Below, in pieces: positions 42,687 through 51,211 of a stretch of 51,490 nucleotides of DNA. Source of the stretch: an uncultured Flavobacterium sp. (GTDB lineage: Bacteria; Bacteroidota; Bacteroidia; Flavobacteriales; Flavobacteriaceae). A model generated the notes under the pieces. The model saw only the letters and a program-made list of their open reading frames with translations, was not told the DNA's origin and did no database searches. Position 1 is the stretch's first letter. Every line of letters starts with the position of its first letter. The translations under genes were made by a program, and so were the position numbers. Where the stretch lies: NCBI RefSeq assembly GCF_963422545.1, contig NZ_OY730229.1, positions 1 to 51,490 of the forward strand, written 5' to 3'.

Positions 42687-43190
42687 TCAAATATCTAATG
42701 TTACCACTTTTTCAAACCTGCCGTGATGACTGATAGAAACATCCTGAAATGTATTAGATAGAAAATTGTATAAGTATGGAATACCATTATTGTCTTTAAA
42801 AATGCCTTTGTTTTCAATCTCAATAACATTCTTCAAGTCGTCTAAATAATTAACTGCTAAAGTATGGATACTTTCTTGTGAGAGAATTGTTTTTGTATGA
42901 TAGATATTTTGGGCACAATTCACTTTTCCAATAATATAATCGTTGTCTTGTGATACTACAGAACAAAGTAATTTTTTAGGAATATATTCTCTTCGTTTTG
43001 TTTGCCGATTGTAAATTTTATAAGCTGCTTCTTTCATGCTCCAAAACAACCAGACCATGATTTCGGGATCTGGTGCATTTGAGATCATTAATTGCTCATT
43101 AGCAGTAAAGAGTTTTTGTATGAACCCTTTGCGTTGCCAATTGCTTTCATGACGTGATTGTATGATATCGATGACATCATTGCCAATCAT
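42687..43190 (-). CDS. 4'-phosphopantetheinyl transferase
   Basis: This 167-residue protein starts MIGNDVIDIIQSRH, the metal-binding first motif of the family, and carries FWSMKEAAYKIYNR (the W-x-x-KEA motif) at about residues 48-62. These enzymes transfer phosphopantetheine from CoA to a carrier protein serine. The length is short but fits AcpS/Sfp-type members of small clusters. It overlaps the acyl carrier protein stop by four bases (ATGA), so it most likely activates that protein. It is the last gene of the minus-strand biosynthetic operon. Confidence 0.85.
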   Translation of the reverse strand: MIGNDVIDIIQSRHESNWQRKGFIQKLFTANEQLMISNAPDPEIMVWLFWSMKEAAYKIYNRQTKRREYIPKKLLCSVVSQDNDYIIGKVNCAQNIYHTKTILSQESIHTLAVNYLDDLKNVIEIENKGIFKDNNGIPYLYNFLSNTFQDVSISHHGRFEKVVTLDI

Positions 43191-43441
43191 TTTGCTGCCA
43201 GTTTAGTTGCTATAATTTCTACAGCGGTTTTAACATCAAGCATACGTTCCATGTCCGTATTATCAATTACGATATTAAAAGTTTCTTCGATATCAAGGAC
43301 AATATCTACCAGATTAGCCGAATTGATACTTAGATCATTAATGAAATCTGTACCTTCCGTAAGATTATCATAAGCTTCAGTATTTGTTGTGTACGGTTTT
43401 ATAATTACTTTTAATTGAGCTATAAGTTCTTCTTTGTTCAT
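43187..43441 (-). CDS. Acyl carrier protein
   Basis: The start is set at 43441 (MNKEELIAQLKVIIKPY); a longer frame to 43513 would overlap the ketosynthase gene. The 84-residue protein has the carrier fold pattern with NDLSINSANLVDIVLDIEE. Ser41 is the expected phosphopantetheine site, with NSA in place of the usual DSL, so it is a divergent, cluster-specific carrier rather than the housekeeping one. It lies 4 bp after the ketosynthase stop and overlaps the transferase gene. Confidence 0.85.
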   Translation of the reverse strand: MNKEELIAQLKVIIKPYTTNTEAYDNLTEGTDFINDLSINSANLVDIVLDIEETFNIVIDNTDMERMLDVKTAVEIIATKLAAK

Positions 43442-43445
43442 AGGA

Positions 43446-44720
43446 TTATTTTTGAAATTTTTTAAAGATGATACAGGCGTTAACATCGCCAAAACCAAAA
43501 CTTGCTTTGGCAATTATAGAAGGGTTAATGTTTATCGTTTTTAAAGGAACTTTTGACGGATCAATAAGTTCCGTAATTTCCGGATGAAGATCTTCACAAT
43601 TGGTGTTGCCAAATATAAAACCTTCATGAAGCTGTAAAACTGCAGCAATACTTTCAACGCTTCCGGCAGCACTCAGACAATGTCCGGTCATGCTTTTTAA
43701 AGAATTGATGTATGGAAAATCAGTACCACTTCTTCCTAGTGCTTTAGTCCAGTTTTCGATTTCGAGACTATCTTTTGTAGTGGCAGTAAGATGACCGTTT
43801 ATCGCATCAATATCATTTGCTGAAATACCTGAATTATTAATGGCACTTGTAATACATCGTTGTACAGCAATACTATTTGGTGCTGTCATACTTCCGTTTG
43901 CGCGCTGTCCGCCAGAGTTTACATTTCCCCCTAATATTTCGGCATAAATGGTGGCGCCTCTTTCCAGAGCAGTTTCTAAATCTTCTATAACTAATGCTCC
44001 GGCACCACTACCAGGTACAAATCCTGCTGCGGAGGCGCTCATTGGACGAGAGCCATTTTCTGGATTATCATTATATTTAGAGCTGCAAACCCGTAAAGCA
44101 TCAAATCCGCCCCAAATATAAGGACCGCTATCGCCAGTGCTTCCGGCGAGTATTCGTTTCGCTTGTCCGGATTGTATACGGTCGTAAGCCATTAAAATAG
44201 CTTCTGTACCAGTTGTACAGGCTGATGAATTTGTGGTCACTTGATTGCCGAGTCCTAATTTACCGCCAAGATAAGCGCTTACACCACTGTTCATCGTTTG
44301 TGCTACTACAGTGCTGCCAAGTCTTCGGACTTGTAATTCGTCTATTTTATAAATGCATTCCCGAAATTTATCTATTCCGGATGTGCCAGATCCAAAAATA
44401 GTTCCGCTGTCCCAATCAGGATCGTCATTGTTTTCTATTGATAATCCGGCATTTTTCCAGGCTTCTATACCTGCGATAACACCATATAAAATACCAGTGC
44501 TGCTAAAACCTCTTAATTCAAGTTCTGTAAAGCATTCTGATTTCAGTTCGTCTGATATTTGTGGCTGACCCGCGATCTGACAAGAAAATTGCAATTCCTG
44601 CAATTGCGCATCATATCTAATTCCGGAGACTCCGTTTTTTATAGAATGTGTAAATTCGGGAAGTCCAACTCCATTGGGAGCCACTACACCTAATCCTGTT
44701 ATTACAACTCGTTTACTCAT
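43446..44720 (-). CDS. Beta-ketoacyl-ACP synthase (KAS II-like)
   Basis: This 424-residue protein has the full thiolase-fold layout of KAS I/II enzymes. It begins SKRVVITGLGVVAPNGVG. Active-site Cys168 lies in SSACTTGTEA, and the two His residues are in NGHLTATTKDS and MTGHCLSAAGS. The first His motif, normally GTxT, reads GHLTATT. It condenses acyl-thioesters on the adjacent carrier protein. It overlaps the dehydratase-like gene by four bases. It probably builds or extends an acyl starter for the type III polyketide synthase upstream; this role is inferred. Confidence 0.9.
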   Translation of the reverse strand: MSKRVVITGLGVVAPNGVGLPEFTHSIKNGVSGIRYDAQLQELQFSCQIAGQPQISDELKSECFTELELRGFSSTGILYGVIAGIEAWKNAGLSIENNDDPDWDSGTIFGSGTSGIDKFRECIYKIDELQVRRLGSTVVAQTMNSGVSAYLGGKLGLGNQVTTNSSACTTGTEAILMAYDRIQSGQAKRILAGSTGDSGPYIWGGFDALRVCSSKYNDNPENGSRPMSASAAGFVPGSGAGALVIEDLETALERGATIYAEILGGNVNSGGQRANGSMTAPNSIAVQRCITSAINNSGISANDIDAINGHLTATTKDSLEIENWTKALGRSGTDFPYINSLKSMTGHCLSAAGSVESIAAVLQLHEGFIFGNTNCEDLHPEITELIDPSKVPLKTININPSIIAKASFGFGDVNACIIFKKFQK

Positions 44721-45154
44721 AGTTTCTTAGTAATCATACCGGCCAAAATACCTTTACAGACTTCCTGTCCGGCTTCGTTTTTCATAATTACATCGCATTT
44801 CAATTTACCAAATCTGAAAAATGATTTTTGAGAAGTTACGGTTACTTTTTCGTTAGGATATACAGGTTTTAAAAAATGTATATCCGCTGAGGCAAATGCA
44901 ATTACAGTCTCTTTATTAAAATCATTTCCGAGTAAATAGATACCCAGGCAAACCATGCCAATCTGGGCCATGGTTTCAGTTAAAATCACACCCGGAGTTA
45001 CAGGATTATCTTTAAAATGGCCTTTATAAAAATCAAGATCTTCATTAAAAGTATAAGTTCCTGTTACACCATTTTCGTCGACTTGCAGCAATTCATCGAC
45101 AAATAAAAAGGGCTTGCTGTACGGTAACTTTGCTAAAATATTTTTTAAGTTCAT
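44717..45154 (-). CDS. Hotdog-fold 3-hydroxyacyl-ACP dehydratase (FabZ-like)
   Basis: This 145-residue protein has a single hotdog domain. The motif YKGHFKDNPVTPGVILTETM matches FabZ/FabA-type dehydratases, with catalytic His in GHF and Glu in TETMAQ. It would dehydrate a carrier-bound 3-hydroxyacyl chain. No ketoreductase is encoded in the cluster, so the reduced intermediate must come from elsewhere or the protein acts differently, for example as a thioesterase or cyclase of the hotdog fold. It overlaps the ketosynthase gene (ATGA). Confidence 0.85.
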   Translation of the reverse strand: MNLKNILAKLPYSKPFLFVDELLQVDENGVTGTYTFNEDLDFYKGHFKDNPVTPGVILTETMAQIGMVCLGIYLLGNDFNKETVIAFASADIHFLKPVYPNEKVTVTSQKSFFRFGKLKCDVIMKNEAGQEVCKGILAGMITKKL

Positions 45155-45278
45155 ATTTTGTTTTATTTAACCGGTTGATTCCCTAATAAATATGTTGTTA
45201 TTATAATTTTTTAAAAAGATAGTTCACATACAATCCGCTTTTAATTGAACGCAGATAAAACGGATTTACTTTGTAAAG

Positions 45279-45394
45279 ACGCGGATAAAAGCGGATTTTT
45301 TTTCTTAATTAAAATAAAATTTCAATGGTTTGAAATTATTTAAAATCTGTTTTTATCCGCGTTTTCGCAATATCGAATCGGCAAAATCCGTGTC
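45279..45394. repeat. Inverted repeat of the CGCGGAT family in the dehydratase-PKS gap
   Basis: ACGCGGATAAAAGCGGATTTT (around 45279-45299) and its near-complement AAAATCTGTTTTTATCCGCGT (around 45342-45362) form a long imperfect hairpin. The right side continues as CGTTTTCGCAATATCGAATC, a diverged relative of the elements at 1552 and 1721. The gap 45155-45439 holds no gene; this element interrupts the minus-strand operon. Confidence 0.75.
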
Positions 45395-45439
45395 TAATTT
45401 TATATGCAAATAATCAAATTCAATAGTTTTTTCTAATAA

Positions 45440-46492
45440 TCACCATTGCAATAAAACCTCTTGTGCCGAAAATCCTGGACCAAAACTAAGCATCAATCCT
45501 TTTTCTCCCGACTTTGGGTTTCCGTCCATAATTCTTTCTAAAACATACAAAACTGTGGCGCTCGACATATTGCCATATTGTTTGAGAACTTCTTTAGTGT
45601 CGTCAATATTTTTTCCTAATCCGGAAAAAAGTGATTCTACAGTTGTAACTATTTTTTTTCCACCGGGATGGAAAATCATATGATCTATGTCGTTAATCTT
45701 TAAATTGTTTTTTTGTAAAAAAGGATGAATAATATCTTCAAAATGTGATGCAATAGTATCCGGAACTTCAATATCCAATACCATTTGTAAACCTGTATTG
45801 GTGAGTTTAAATCCCATCATATGTTCAGCATCATAAAAATGATACATTTGTTCGTCCAATATTTCGGGGCCATTATCTTCTTCATACGATGATAAAAGAC
45901 AACAAGCTGCACCATCGCCAAAAATAGCTGCACTTACAATGTTTGGCATCGAAAAATCATTCAGCTGAAATGTTGCTGTAGGTGATTCAATTGCTATTAC
46001 TGCAGCACGTTTACCTGGATTATCCTTAAGAAAGTTTTTAGCGTATATAATACCCGATATACCGGCAGCACAACCCATTTCGGTCACAGGAAGGCGTACG
46101 ATGTCTTGTCTTAATTTCATTTTATTGATAAGATAAGCGTCTAATGACGGTATCATAATTCCTGTACAACTTACCGTGATAATATAATCCAGCGTTTGCG
46201 GATCCCAGTTTGCTTTGGTTAATGCTTTCTCCAATACTTGTTCGCCCAGAATGATTGCTTCCCGACAATAAATATCGTTTTTGTCTTCAAAAGAAGTTGC
46301 TGTAAAGATTTCGGCAGGATCCATGATAGAGTACCGTTTGTCTACAGCTGCGCCTTCGAATATTTTTTCTACTTTTTTGATAAATCGTTCGTCTTGTCCG
46401 TGCAGCCATCCTATCAACATTGGGAGTATCTCTGCCGTTGTACGAGAATATTTTGGTAGTTGCTTGGCAACAGTTATAATTTTTGCACTCAT
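45440..46492 (-). CDS. Type III polyketide synthase (chalcone synthase-like)
   Basis: This 350-residue protein has the catalytic triad of type III synthases: Cys141 in TEMGCAAG, His275 in FHPGGKK and Asn308 in GNMSSATV, plus the C-terminal LSFGPGFSAQ. These homodimeric enzymes extend a CoA or ACP starter with malonyl units and cyclise the product to resorcinols, pyrones or phloroglucinols. Its stop-side neighbour is a hotdog dehydratase and its start overlaps the methyltransferase gene by four bases. The synthase-methyltransferase-flavoprotein trio resembles, from memory, phenolic-lipid (srs-type) operons of actinomycetes. The product cannot be read from sequence. Confidence 0.93.
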   Translation of the reverse strand: MSAKIITVAKQLPKYSRTTAEILPMLIGWLHGQDERFIKKVEKIFEGAAVDKRYSIMDPAEIFTATSFEDKNDIYCREAIILGEQVLEKALTKANWDPQTLDYIITVSCTGIMIPSLDAYLINKMKLRQDIVRLPVTEMGCAAGISGIIYAKNFLKDNPGKRAAVIAIESPTATFQLNDFSMPNIVSAAIFGDGAACCLLSSYEEDNGPEILDEQMYHFYDAEHMMGFKLTNTGLQMVLDIEVPDTIASHFEDIIHPFLQKNNLKINDIDHMIFHPGGKKIVTTVESLFSGLGKNIDDTKEVLKQYGNMSSATVLYVLERIMDGNPKSGEKGLMLSFGPGFSAQEVLLQW

Positions 46493-47202
46493 GTTTTAAT
46501 AATTATCCACTGATAACGAAAAGCCCATTTCCAGTTTATGGTATAGTTTTTAAAATTTACTTTATTTGAAAAGCTTTCTAATTCGTTTTTCTTAAATCCT
46601 CTCAAAATAGATACAAGTCCATCCTCGCGTGACATTTTATTTAGATTAAAAACAACGCCAATCATTTTAAAAAGCCGATAAGCTAGTTTACTACGATGCA
46701 AATCGTTAATAATAATACCAACTTCGGCATTGTTATTAAAGATAGTAATTATATTTAATATTTCTTCATTGCTAAAATGGTGTAGGGTAAGAGTGCATAA
46801 AACAATATCATATTTAAGAGCAATAAATTCATTACTAAAAATATCTACACATACATATTCGATATTTGGATATTCAACTGATATTGTTTTTGCATAATTT
46901 ATCGTAAAGGTATTTGCATCTATACCTATAAGTTTAAAATTAAGATTGTTTTTTCGACCGTATTTCGCCAGCATGCGCAACATATCACCATTGCCACAAC
47001 CTATATCTGCAATTACTATTGTTTTATGAGTATTCGATTTCTTTAATAATGTTTTTATACCATGAAGCGTAAGTTTGTTACCACCTAATAATTGATTAAT
47101 ACTGGCGATTTGGTCTAATGCATTTTTGAGCTCTTTCCCCTCAAGAGAAAAATCATCCATTATTTCGGTTTCTTGTGTTCTAAATTTAGTGCTTATTCCC
47201 AT
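46489..47202 (-). CDS. Class I SAM-dependent methyltransferase
   Basis: This 237-residue protein has the SAM-binding motif I VIADIGCGNGDMLRML (about residues 67-82), an acidic motif II at LIGIDANTF, and DIVLCTLTLHHFSNEE. The segment INDLHRSKLAYRLFKMIG follows. It lies directly between the flavoprotein (0 bp, stop next to start) and the polyketide synthase (ATGA overlap). It most likely methylates the product of that synthase on carbon or oxygen. The family is secure; the target atom is unknown. Confidence 0.88.
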   Translation of the reverse strand: MGISTKFRTQETEIMDDFSLEGKELKNALDQIASINQLLGGNKLTLHGIKTLLKKSNTHKTIVIADIGCGNGDMLRMLAKYGRKNNLNFKLIGIDANTFTINYAKTISVEYPNIEYVCVDIFSNEFIALKYDIVLCTLTLHHFSNEEILNIITIFNNNAEVGIIINDLHRSKLAYRLFKMIGVVFNLNKMSREDGLVSILRGFKKNELESFSNKVNFKNYTINWKWAFRYQWIIIKT

Positions 47203-48330
47203 TTAATCTAGTGCTATAGGTTTGCCATGTGTTTGTTTAATTATTATGGGCATTATTCCCGGAAATGATGTTACGATTGCAAAGAGTATATTAGTAATGG
47301 TTTTATTGGTTAAGATTTGCGCCAGAATTCTGCCCATAAATAATCTTTTACCAAAATGTTTATTCCATTGATTACTATAGGTTCTTTCTAATAATTCCCG
47401 TGAGATCAGTTTACCGGAATAATAATCGATTATTAATTCGGATGCTATTTTTGCACTATGAATCGCCATAGCCATTCCGTTGCCACAAAGCGGATGAATA
47501 AGTCCGGCTGTGTCACCAATCATTAATAAATGGTTTTCTACAGGTTGTTTTTTATTAAAAGATATCTGACTTATGGTAATTGGTTTATCAAAAAGAAGTT
47601 TACTGTTTTCAAAAACAGATTTTAAATGTTTGTTTTTATAAAGGATATTCTGTTGATAATCTTCTATGTTTTTATATTGTTTAAAGGTGGCATAATCGGC
47701 CAGATAGCAAATATTTATAATGTCATTCTCTACTTTAGAAACGCCGCAATAACCGCCTTTAAAGTTATGTAAGGCAACAAGATCATTATCTAAATCACCT
47801 GAATAATGTGCCTTAACAGCCAACCATGGTGATTTTTTATTGATAAAATCCCGGGCTAAAACCTGATCGATGTTGGATCGTTTGCCAAAAGCACCTAATA
47901 CTATTTTAGCCGATAAAATTTGGTTTGAAGTGGTAATTGTAAAGATATCATTGCTAAAAGAAACATCAGTAACGTTTTCTTTAAAAATGGTACAATTGTT
48001 CGCTAATGCTTTTTGGTATAAAAAATTGTCAAGCGTATATCGGCTAATGCCAAAGCCACCTAACGGAAGTTTTGCAGTTACAGTTTTTCCGTTGCTTGTT
48101 GTAAACTCGAACTTAGAGATATGGGTTGGATGCAGTTCTGAAACATCGACGCCAAGCCATTGCAAATAGGGTAGAATCTCGTTAGAAATATATTCTCCGC
48201 AGACTTTATGTTTGGGATAGTCTGATTTCTCGATCAGGATTATTTTTAATCCTTTTTGAGATAGATGAATAGCCGCTGCCAATCCGGCAAGTCCGCCACC
48301 AACAATTACTACATCCGGATTTGTTTCCAT
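47203..48330 (-). CDS. FAD-dependent monooxygenase/reductase (geranylgeranyl-reductase-like)
   Basis: This 375-residue protein has an N-terminal dinucleotide fold VIVGGGLAGLAAAIHLSQKG, the early KHKVCGEYISNEILP segment typical of the geranylgeranyl reductase-like branch, and the second FAD motif LLMIGDTAGLIHPLCGNGMA. Such flavoproteins hydroxylate aromatic products or reduce double bonds. As the first gene of the polyketide operon it could oxidise a phenolic lipid to a quinone. A pair of inverted repeats lies just upstream of its start. Specificity is inferred from context only. Confidence 0.88.
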   Translation of the reverse strand: METNPDVVIVGGGLAGLAAAIHLSQKGLKIILIEKSDYPKHKVCGEYISNEILPYLQWLGVDVSELHPTHISKFEFTTSNGKTVTAKLPLGGFGISRYTLDNFLYQKALANNCTIFKENVTDVSFSNDIFTITTSNQILSAKIVLGAFGKRSNIDQVLARDFINKKSPWLAVKAHYSGDLDNDLVALHNFKGGYCGVSKVENDIINICYLADYATFKQYKNIEDYQQNILYKNKHLKSVFENSKLLFDKPITISQISFNKKQPVENHLLMIGDTAGLIHPLCGNGMAMAIHSAKIASELIIDYYSGKLISRELLERTYSNQWNKHFGKRLFMGRILAQILTNKTITNILFAIVTSFPGIMPIIIKQTHGKPIALD

Positions 48331-48355
48331 TTCAGGAAATTAGATAAAAAATTTT

Positions 48356-48411
48356 GGATATGCAAACAAAATTATATCTTAGTTTTTTCTCTGCTTTTTG
48401 TTTGCATATCC
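48356..48411 (-). promoter_or_regulatory. 16-bp perfect inverted repeat at the promoter of the polyketide operon
   Basis: GGATATGCAAACAAAA (48356-48371) and TTTTGTTTGCATATCC (48396-48411) are perfect complements with a 24-nt spacer. On the minus strand, TAATTTTG (48374-48367), a good -7 box for the flavoprotein gene, overlaps the inner arm, while the other arm ends 21 bp upstream of that box. This placement suits a repressor or dual-site regulator, but an RNA hairpin is also possible. Confidence 0.7.
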
Positions 48412-48427
48412 GGTTTTAAGCTGTACT

Positions 48428-48462
48428 AATATTCGATTCTTCTGGAAGTATAATCGAATATT
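48428..48462. promoter_or_regulatory. 11-bp perfect inverted repeat in the divergent intergenic region
   Basis: AATATTCGATT (48428-48438) and AATCGAATATT (48452-48462) pair perfectly across a 13-nt spacer. It lies between the minus-strand operon and the mreB-like gene, 17 bp from the first inverted repeat. The remaining sequence to 48612 is AT-rich with no other feature I can support. Confidence 0.55.
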
Positions 48463-48612
48463 TTTGACTGAATATTCTCTAAATTAGTGACTCTGGTAAC
48501 AATTTCTTTTTTATCTATAATACTTTTCTTATATAATAGATATTATATGAGAATTTTCATTTCTATATAGAATAAAAACAGTAATAATATCGTTTTAAAA
48601 GAAAATGATATT

Positions 48613-49641
48613 ATGGGTTTATTTGATTTTATGATAGGGGAAATTGCTATGGATCTAGGAACGGCAAATACTTTAATTATTTATAATGGGAAAATAGTAG
48701 TGGACAGTCCGTCAATTGTAGCAAGAGATATTAGAAACGGAAAAATTATCGCTGTAGGTAAAGAGGCTAGTTTAATGCAAGGAAAGACGCATGAAAATAT
48801 TAAAACAGTCCGACCGCTTAAAGATGGAGTTATCGCAGATTTTGATGCTTCAGAGAAAATGATCAACTGGTTTATAAAAAGTATACCTGAATTAAATAAA
48901 AGCTTTTTTGCTCCGTCACTAAGAATGGTGGTATGTATCCCCAGCGGTATAACAGCGGTTGAAATGAGAGCTGTAAAGGAGTCTTGCGAACGTGTGAACG
49001 GTAAAGAGGTTTTTTTAATTCATGAGCCGATGGCAGCTGCTATTGGAATTGGTTTAGATGTGATGCAGCCCAAAGGAAATATTATAGTTGATATTGGCGG
49101 AGGGACTACGGAAATTGCAGTTATTGCCCTTGGCGGAATAGTTTGTGATAAATCTATTAAAATTGCCGGGGACGTGTTTACGGGTGATGTTTTGTATTAT
49201 ATGCGAACCCATCATAATTTATATATTGGAGAGTCTACAGCCGAGCGAATAAAAATTGATGTGGGGGCTGCAATGGAAGAACTCGAAGATGCTCCTGATG
49301 ATATAACAGTTCGTGGAAGGGATTTGCTTACAGGAAAACCTAAAGAAGTTAGGGTTAACTATAAGGAAATTGCAAGAGCTATGGATAAATCAATACAAAG
49401 AATTGAAGACGCTATTATGGTAACACTTTCATTAACACCACCAGAATTGGCTGCGGATATTTATAATACAGGATTATATCTTGCAGGAGGGGGAGCAATG
49501 CTGCGCGGACTTGATAAAAGAATATCACAGAAGACGGATTTACCGGTCTATATTGCTGAAGATCCTTTAAGAGCTGTAGTAATAGGTACTGGTGTTGTTT
49601 TAAAAGATATACCTAAGTATAAAATGTTGCTGATAAAATAA
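48613..49641 (+). CDS. mreB: MreB/Mbl-like bacterial actin, stand-alone paralogue
   Basis: This 342-residue protein is of normal MreB length. It begins MGLFDFMIGEIAMDLGTANT, with a short amphipathic start and the phosphate-1 loop, and shows IVDIGGGTTEIAVIALGG (phosphate-2), GESTAERIKIDVG and GLYLAGGGAMLRGLDKRI (adenosine motif). It polymerises with ATP at the membrane and organises wall synthesis. No mreC, mreD, pbp2 or rodA lies beside it, so it is probably an extra paralogue rather than the main cell-shape gene. It is divergent from the polyketide operon and a Trp-rich protein gene follows. Confidence 0.9.
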   Translation: MGLFDFMIGEIAMDLGTANTLIIYNGKIVVDSPSIVARDIRNGKIIAVGKEASLMQGKTHENIKTVRPLKDGVIADFDASEKMINWFIKSIPELNKSFFAPSLRMVVCIPSGITAVEMRAVKESCERVNGKEVFLIHEPMAAAIGIGLDVMQPKGNIIVDIGGGTTEIAVIALGGIVCDKSIKIAGDVFTGDVLYYMRTHHNLYIGESTAERIKIDVGAAMEELEDAPDDITVRGRDLLTGKPKEVRVNYKEIARAMDKSIQRIEDAIMVTLSLTPPELAADIYNTGLYLAGGGAMLRGLDKRISQKTDLPVYIAEDPLRAVVIGTGVVLKDIPKYKMLLIK

Positions 49642-49836
49642 ATAAAATGGATCAAAAGCATGGTGTTCTCTGGGTTGTGCATGCTAACAAATAATATGTT
49701 CTTAAGATTCATAAAAACTTAGGTTTACTTATTTTAAAAAATACTTAACATTTTTTGACTGTAAAATGCTTATCTTTAGGTAAATACGATATTAATTGTG
49801 TTTTTTTAATCAGCTGATAATTAAACAATTACTATT

Positions 49837-51078
49837 ATGAAAGCAACGGCTAAAATTTTTATTCTGCTCCTTGCTGTTAATTTAGTTATCTTGATGGCAC
49901 CTCAAAAAGCAACTGCACAAGTATCTATTAGCTTCCAGGTTTTTTATGATGATTTAAGTCCATACGGTGATTGGGTTGACACTCCAAATTATGGATATGC
50001 TTGGGTTCCAGATATGCCCTCTTCTTTTATTCCTTATAGAACTAATGGGCATTGGGTATTTACCAATGTAGGCTGGACTTGGGTTTCTAATTATTCATGG
50101 GGATGGGCACCTTTTCATTATGGACGCTGGTATTATGATTCTTATTATGGATGGATATGGGTTCCGGGTTATGAATGGGGTCCAGGATGGGTGATCTGGA
50201 GAAGATCTGAAGGTTTTTACGGATGGGCACCTTTAGGACCAGGGATTAGCATTGATATTGCCTATAGCCGTGGTTATAGTTTGCCCTACAATTATTGGAC
50301 ATGTGTAAGAGACAGGGATTTTGGAAGAAGGGACATTAATAATTATTATGTTTCTTCCTCTAATAATGGTAGAATCATTAACAATTCAACAGTAATAAAT
50401 AATATTACGAGGGATAATTTAACTCAGGTAAGATACAATGCAGGACCTGATAGATCAGAAGTACAAGGCCGAACAGGCCGAACAATCCCTGCAATGACTC
50501 TAAGGGAAAAAAACAGACCTGGTCAGAATCTGAACAACAGAGAACTCCAGATATATAGACCGCAAGTAGAAAAAAACAGGGCTACCGGACGAGAACCAGC
50601 TCCGTCTAAAGTGACGCGATTGAAAGATGTGAAATCAGATGCGCAAAGAAATGTTAGAACTCAGGCGGAGAGAGAAAAACAACCAACAAGACAACAACAG
50701 CCTCAGGAGCAACGACAACGAAATGATCAGCAAGCAAGACAGCAACAGGCTCAGGAGCAACAACAACGTAATGATCAGCAAGCAAGACAGCAACAGGCTC
50801 AGGAGCAACGACAACGTAACGATCAGCAAGCAAGACAACAACAGCCTCAGGAGCAACGACAACGTAACGATCAGCAAGCAAGACAGCAACAGGCTCAGGA
50901 GCAACAACAACGTAATGATCAGCAAGCAAGACAGCAACAGGCTCAGGAGCAACGACAACGTAACGATCAGCAAGCAAGACAACAACAGGCTCAGGAGCAA
51001 CGACAACGAAATGATCAACCAGCGAGACAACCGCAGCCTCAAGAACAACCACAACGAGGTGGTTCACGAGAGAAATAA
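49837..51078 (+). CDS. Secreted Trp/Tyr-rich (DUF6600-like) protein with Gln-rich repeats
   Basis: This 413-residue protein has a signal peptide (about 28 residues, ending KATAQ). Residues 30-150 are packed with Trp, Tyr and Gly in short repeats such as YGDWVDTPNYGYAWVP, WGWAPFHYGRWYYD and GFYGWAPLGPG, a pattern seen in DUF6600-type proteins. From residue 286 the chain is a low-complexity array of seven 16-residue units (QQQAQEQRQRNDQQAR type) plus a degenerate eighth. No enzyme motif is visible. Charge and composition suggest an extended periplasmic or surface tail. Function is unknown. Confidence 0.8.
   Translation: MKATAKIFILLLAVNLVILMAPQKATAQVSISFQVFYDDLSPYGDWVDTPNYGYAWVPDMPSSFIPYRTNGHWVFTNVGWTWVSNYSWGWAPFHYGRWYYDSYYGWIWVPGYEWGPGWVIWRRSEGFYGWAPLGPGISIDIAYSRGYSLPYNYWTCVRDRDFGRRDINNYYVSSSNNGRIINNSTVINNITRDNLTQVRYNAGPDRSEVQGRTGRTIPAMTLREKNRPGQNLNNRELQIYRPQVEKNRATGREPAPSKVTRLKDVKSDAQRNVRTQAEREKQPTRQQQPQEQRQRNDQQARQQQAQEQQQRNDQQARQQQAQEQRQRNDQQARQQQPQEQRQRNDQQARQQQAQEQQQRNDQQARQQQAQEQRQRNDQQARQQQAQEQRQRNDQPARQPQPQEQPQRGGSREK
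50692..51027 (+). repeat. 48-bp tandem repeat array, seven units
   Basis: Seven in-frame units of 48 bp encode the Gln-rich tail; a degenerate eighth unit continues to about 51075. Units 1-3 and 4-6 follow the same order of variants (P-R, A-Q, A-R), so a 144-bp block has itself been duplicated. Shadow frames on both strands arise from the same periodicity. Confidence 0.92.
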
Positions 51079-51177
51079 AAACAGAAATCTCCAGTAGAAA
51101 CTCCAACGCAAATGTGCCACGATTTTGCACAAAACTTTTGAGTGTTTTTATAAATATTGAAAAGTGACGTAAAATAA

Positions 51178-51211
51178 AAAAACCTGTAAATCCTAAGATT
51201 TGCAGGTTTTA
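51178..51211. terminator. Rho-independent terminator, probably bidirectional
   Basis: AAAACCTGTAAATC-CTAA-GATTTGCAGGTTTT forms a 14-bp stem with one mismatch flanked by A- and T-runs. It lies between the Trp-rich gene and the converging minus-strand gene at the window end. Confidence 0.85.

Noticed and set aside
49755..49778. TTG and TATCTTTA as a promoter for the Trp-rich gene
   Set aside because: The spacing of 13 bp is too short for the usual Bacteroidota -33/-7 pair and the -7 box lacks the final G.
50635..51130. Alternative frames on both strands over the Gln-rich repeat
   Set aside because: They are by-products of a 48-bp repeat without stops in other frames; the frame with the signal peptide and Trp-rich domain is the real one.
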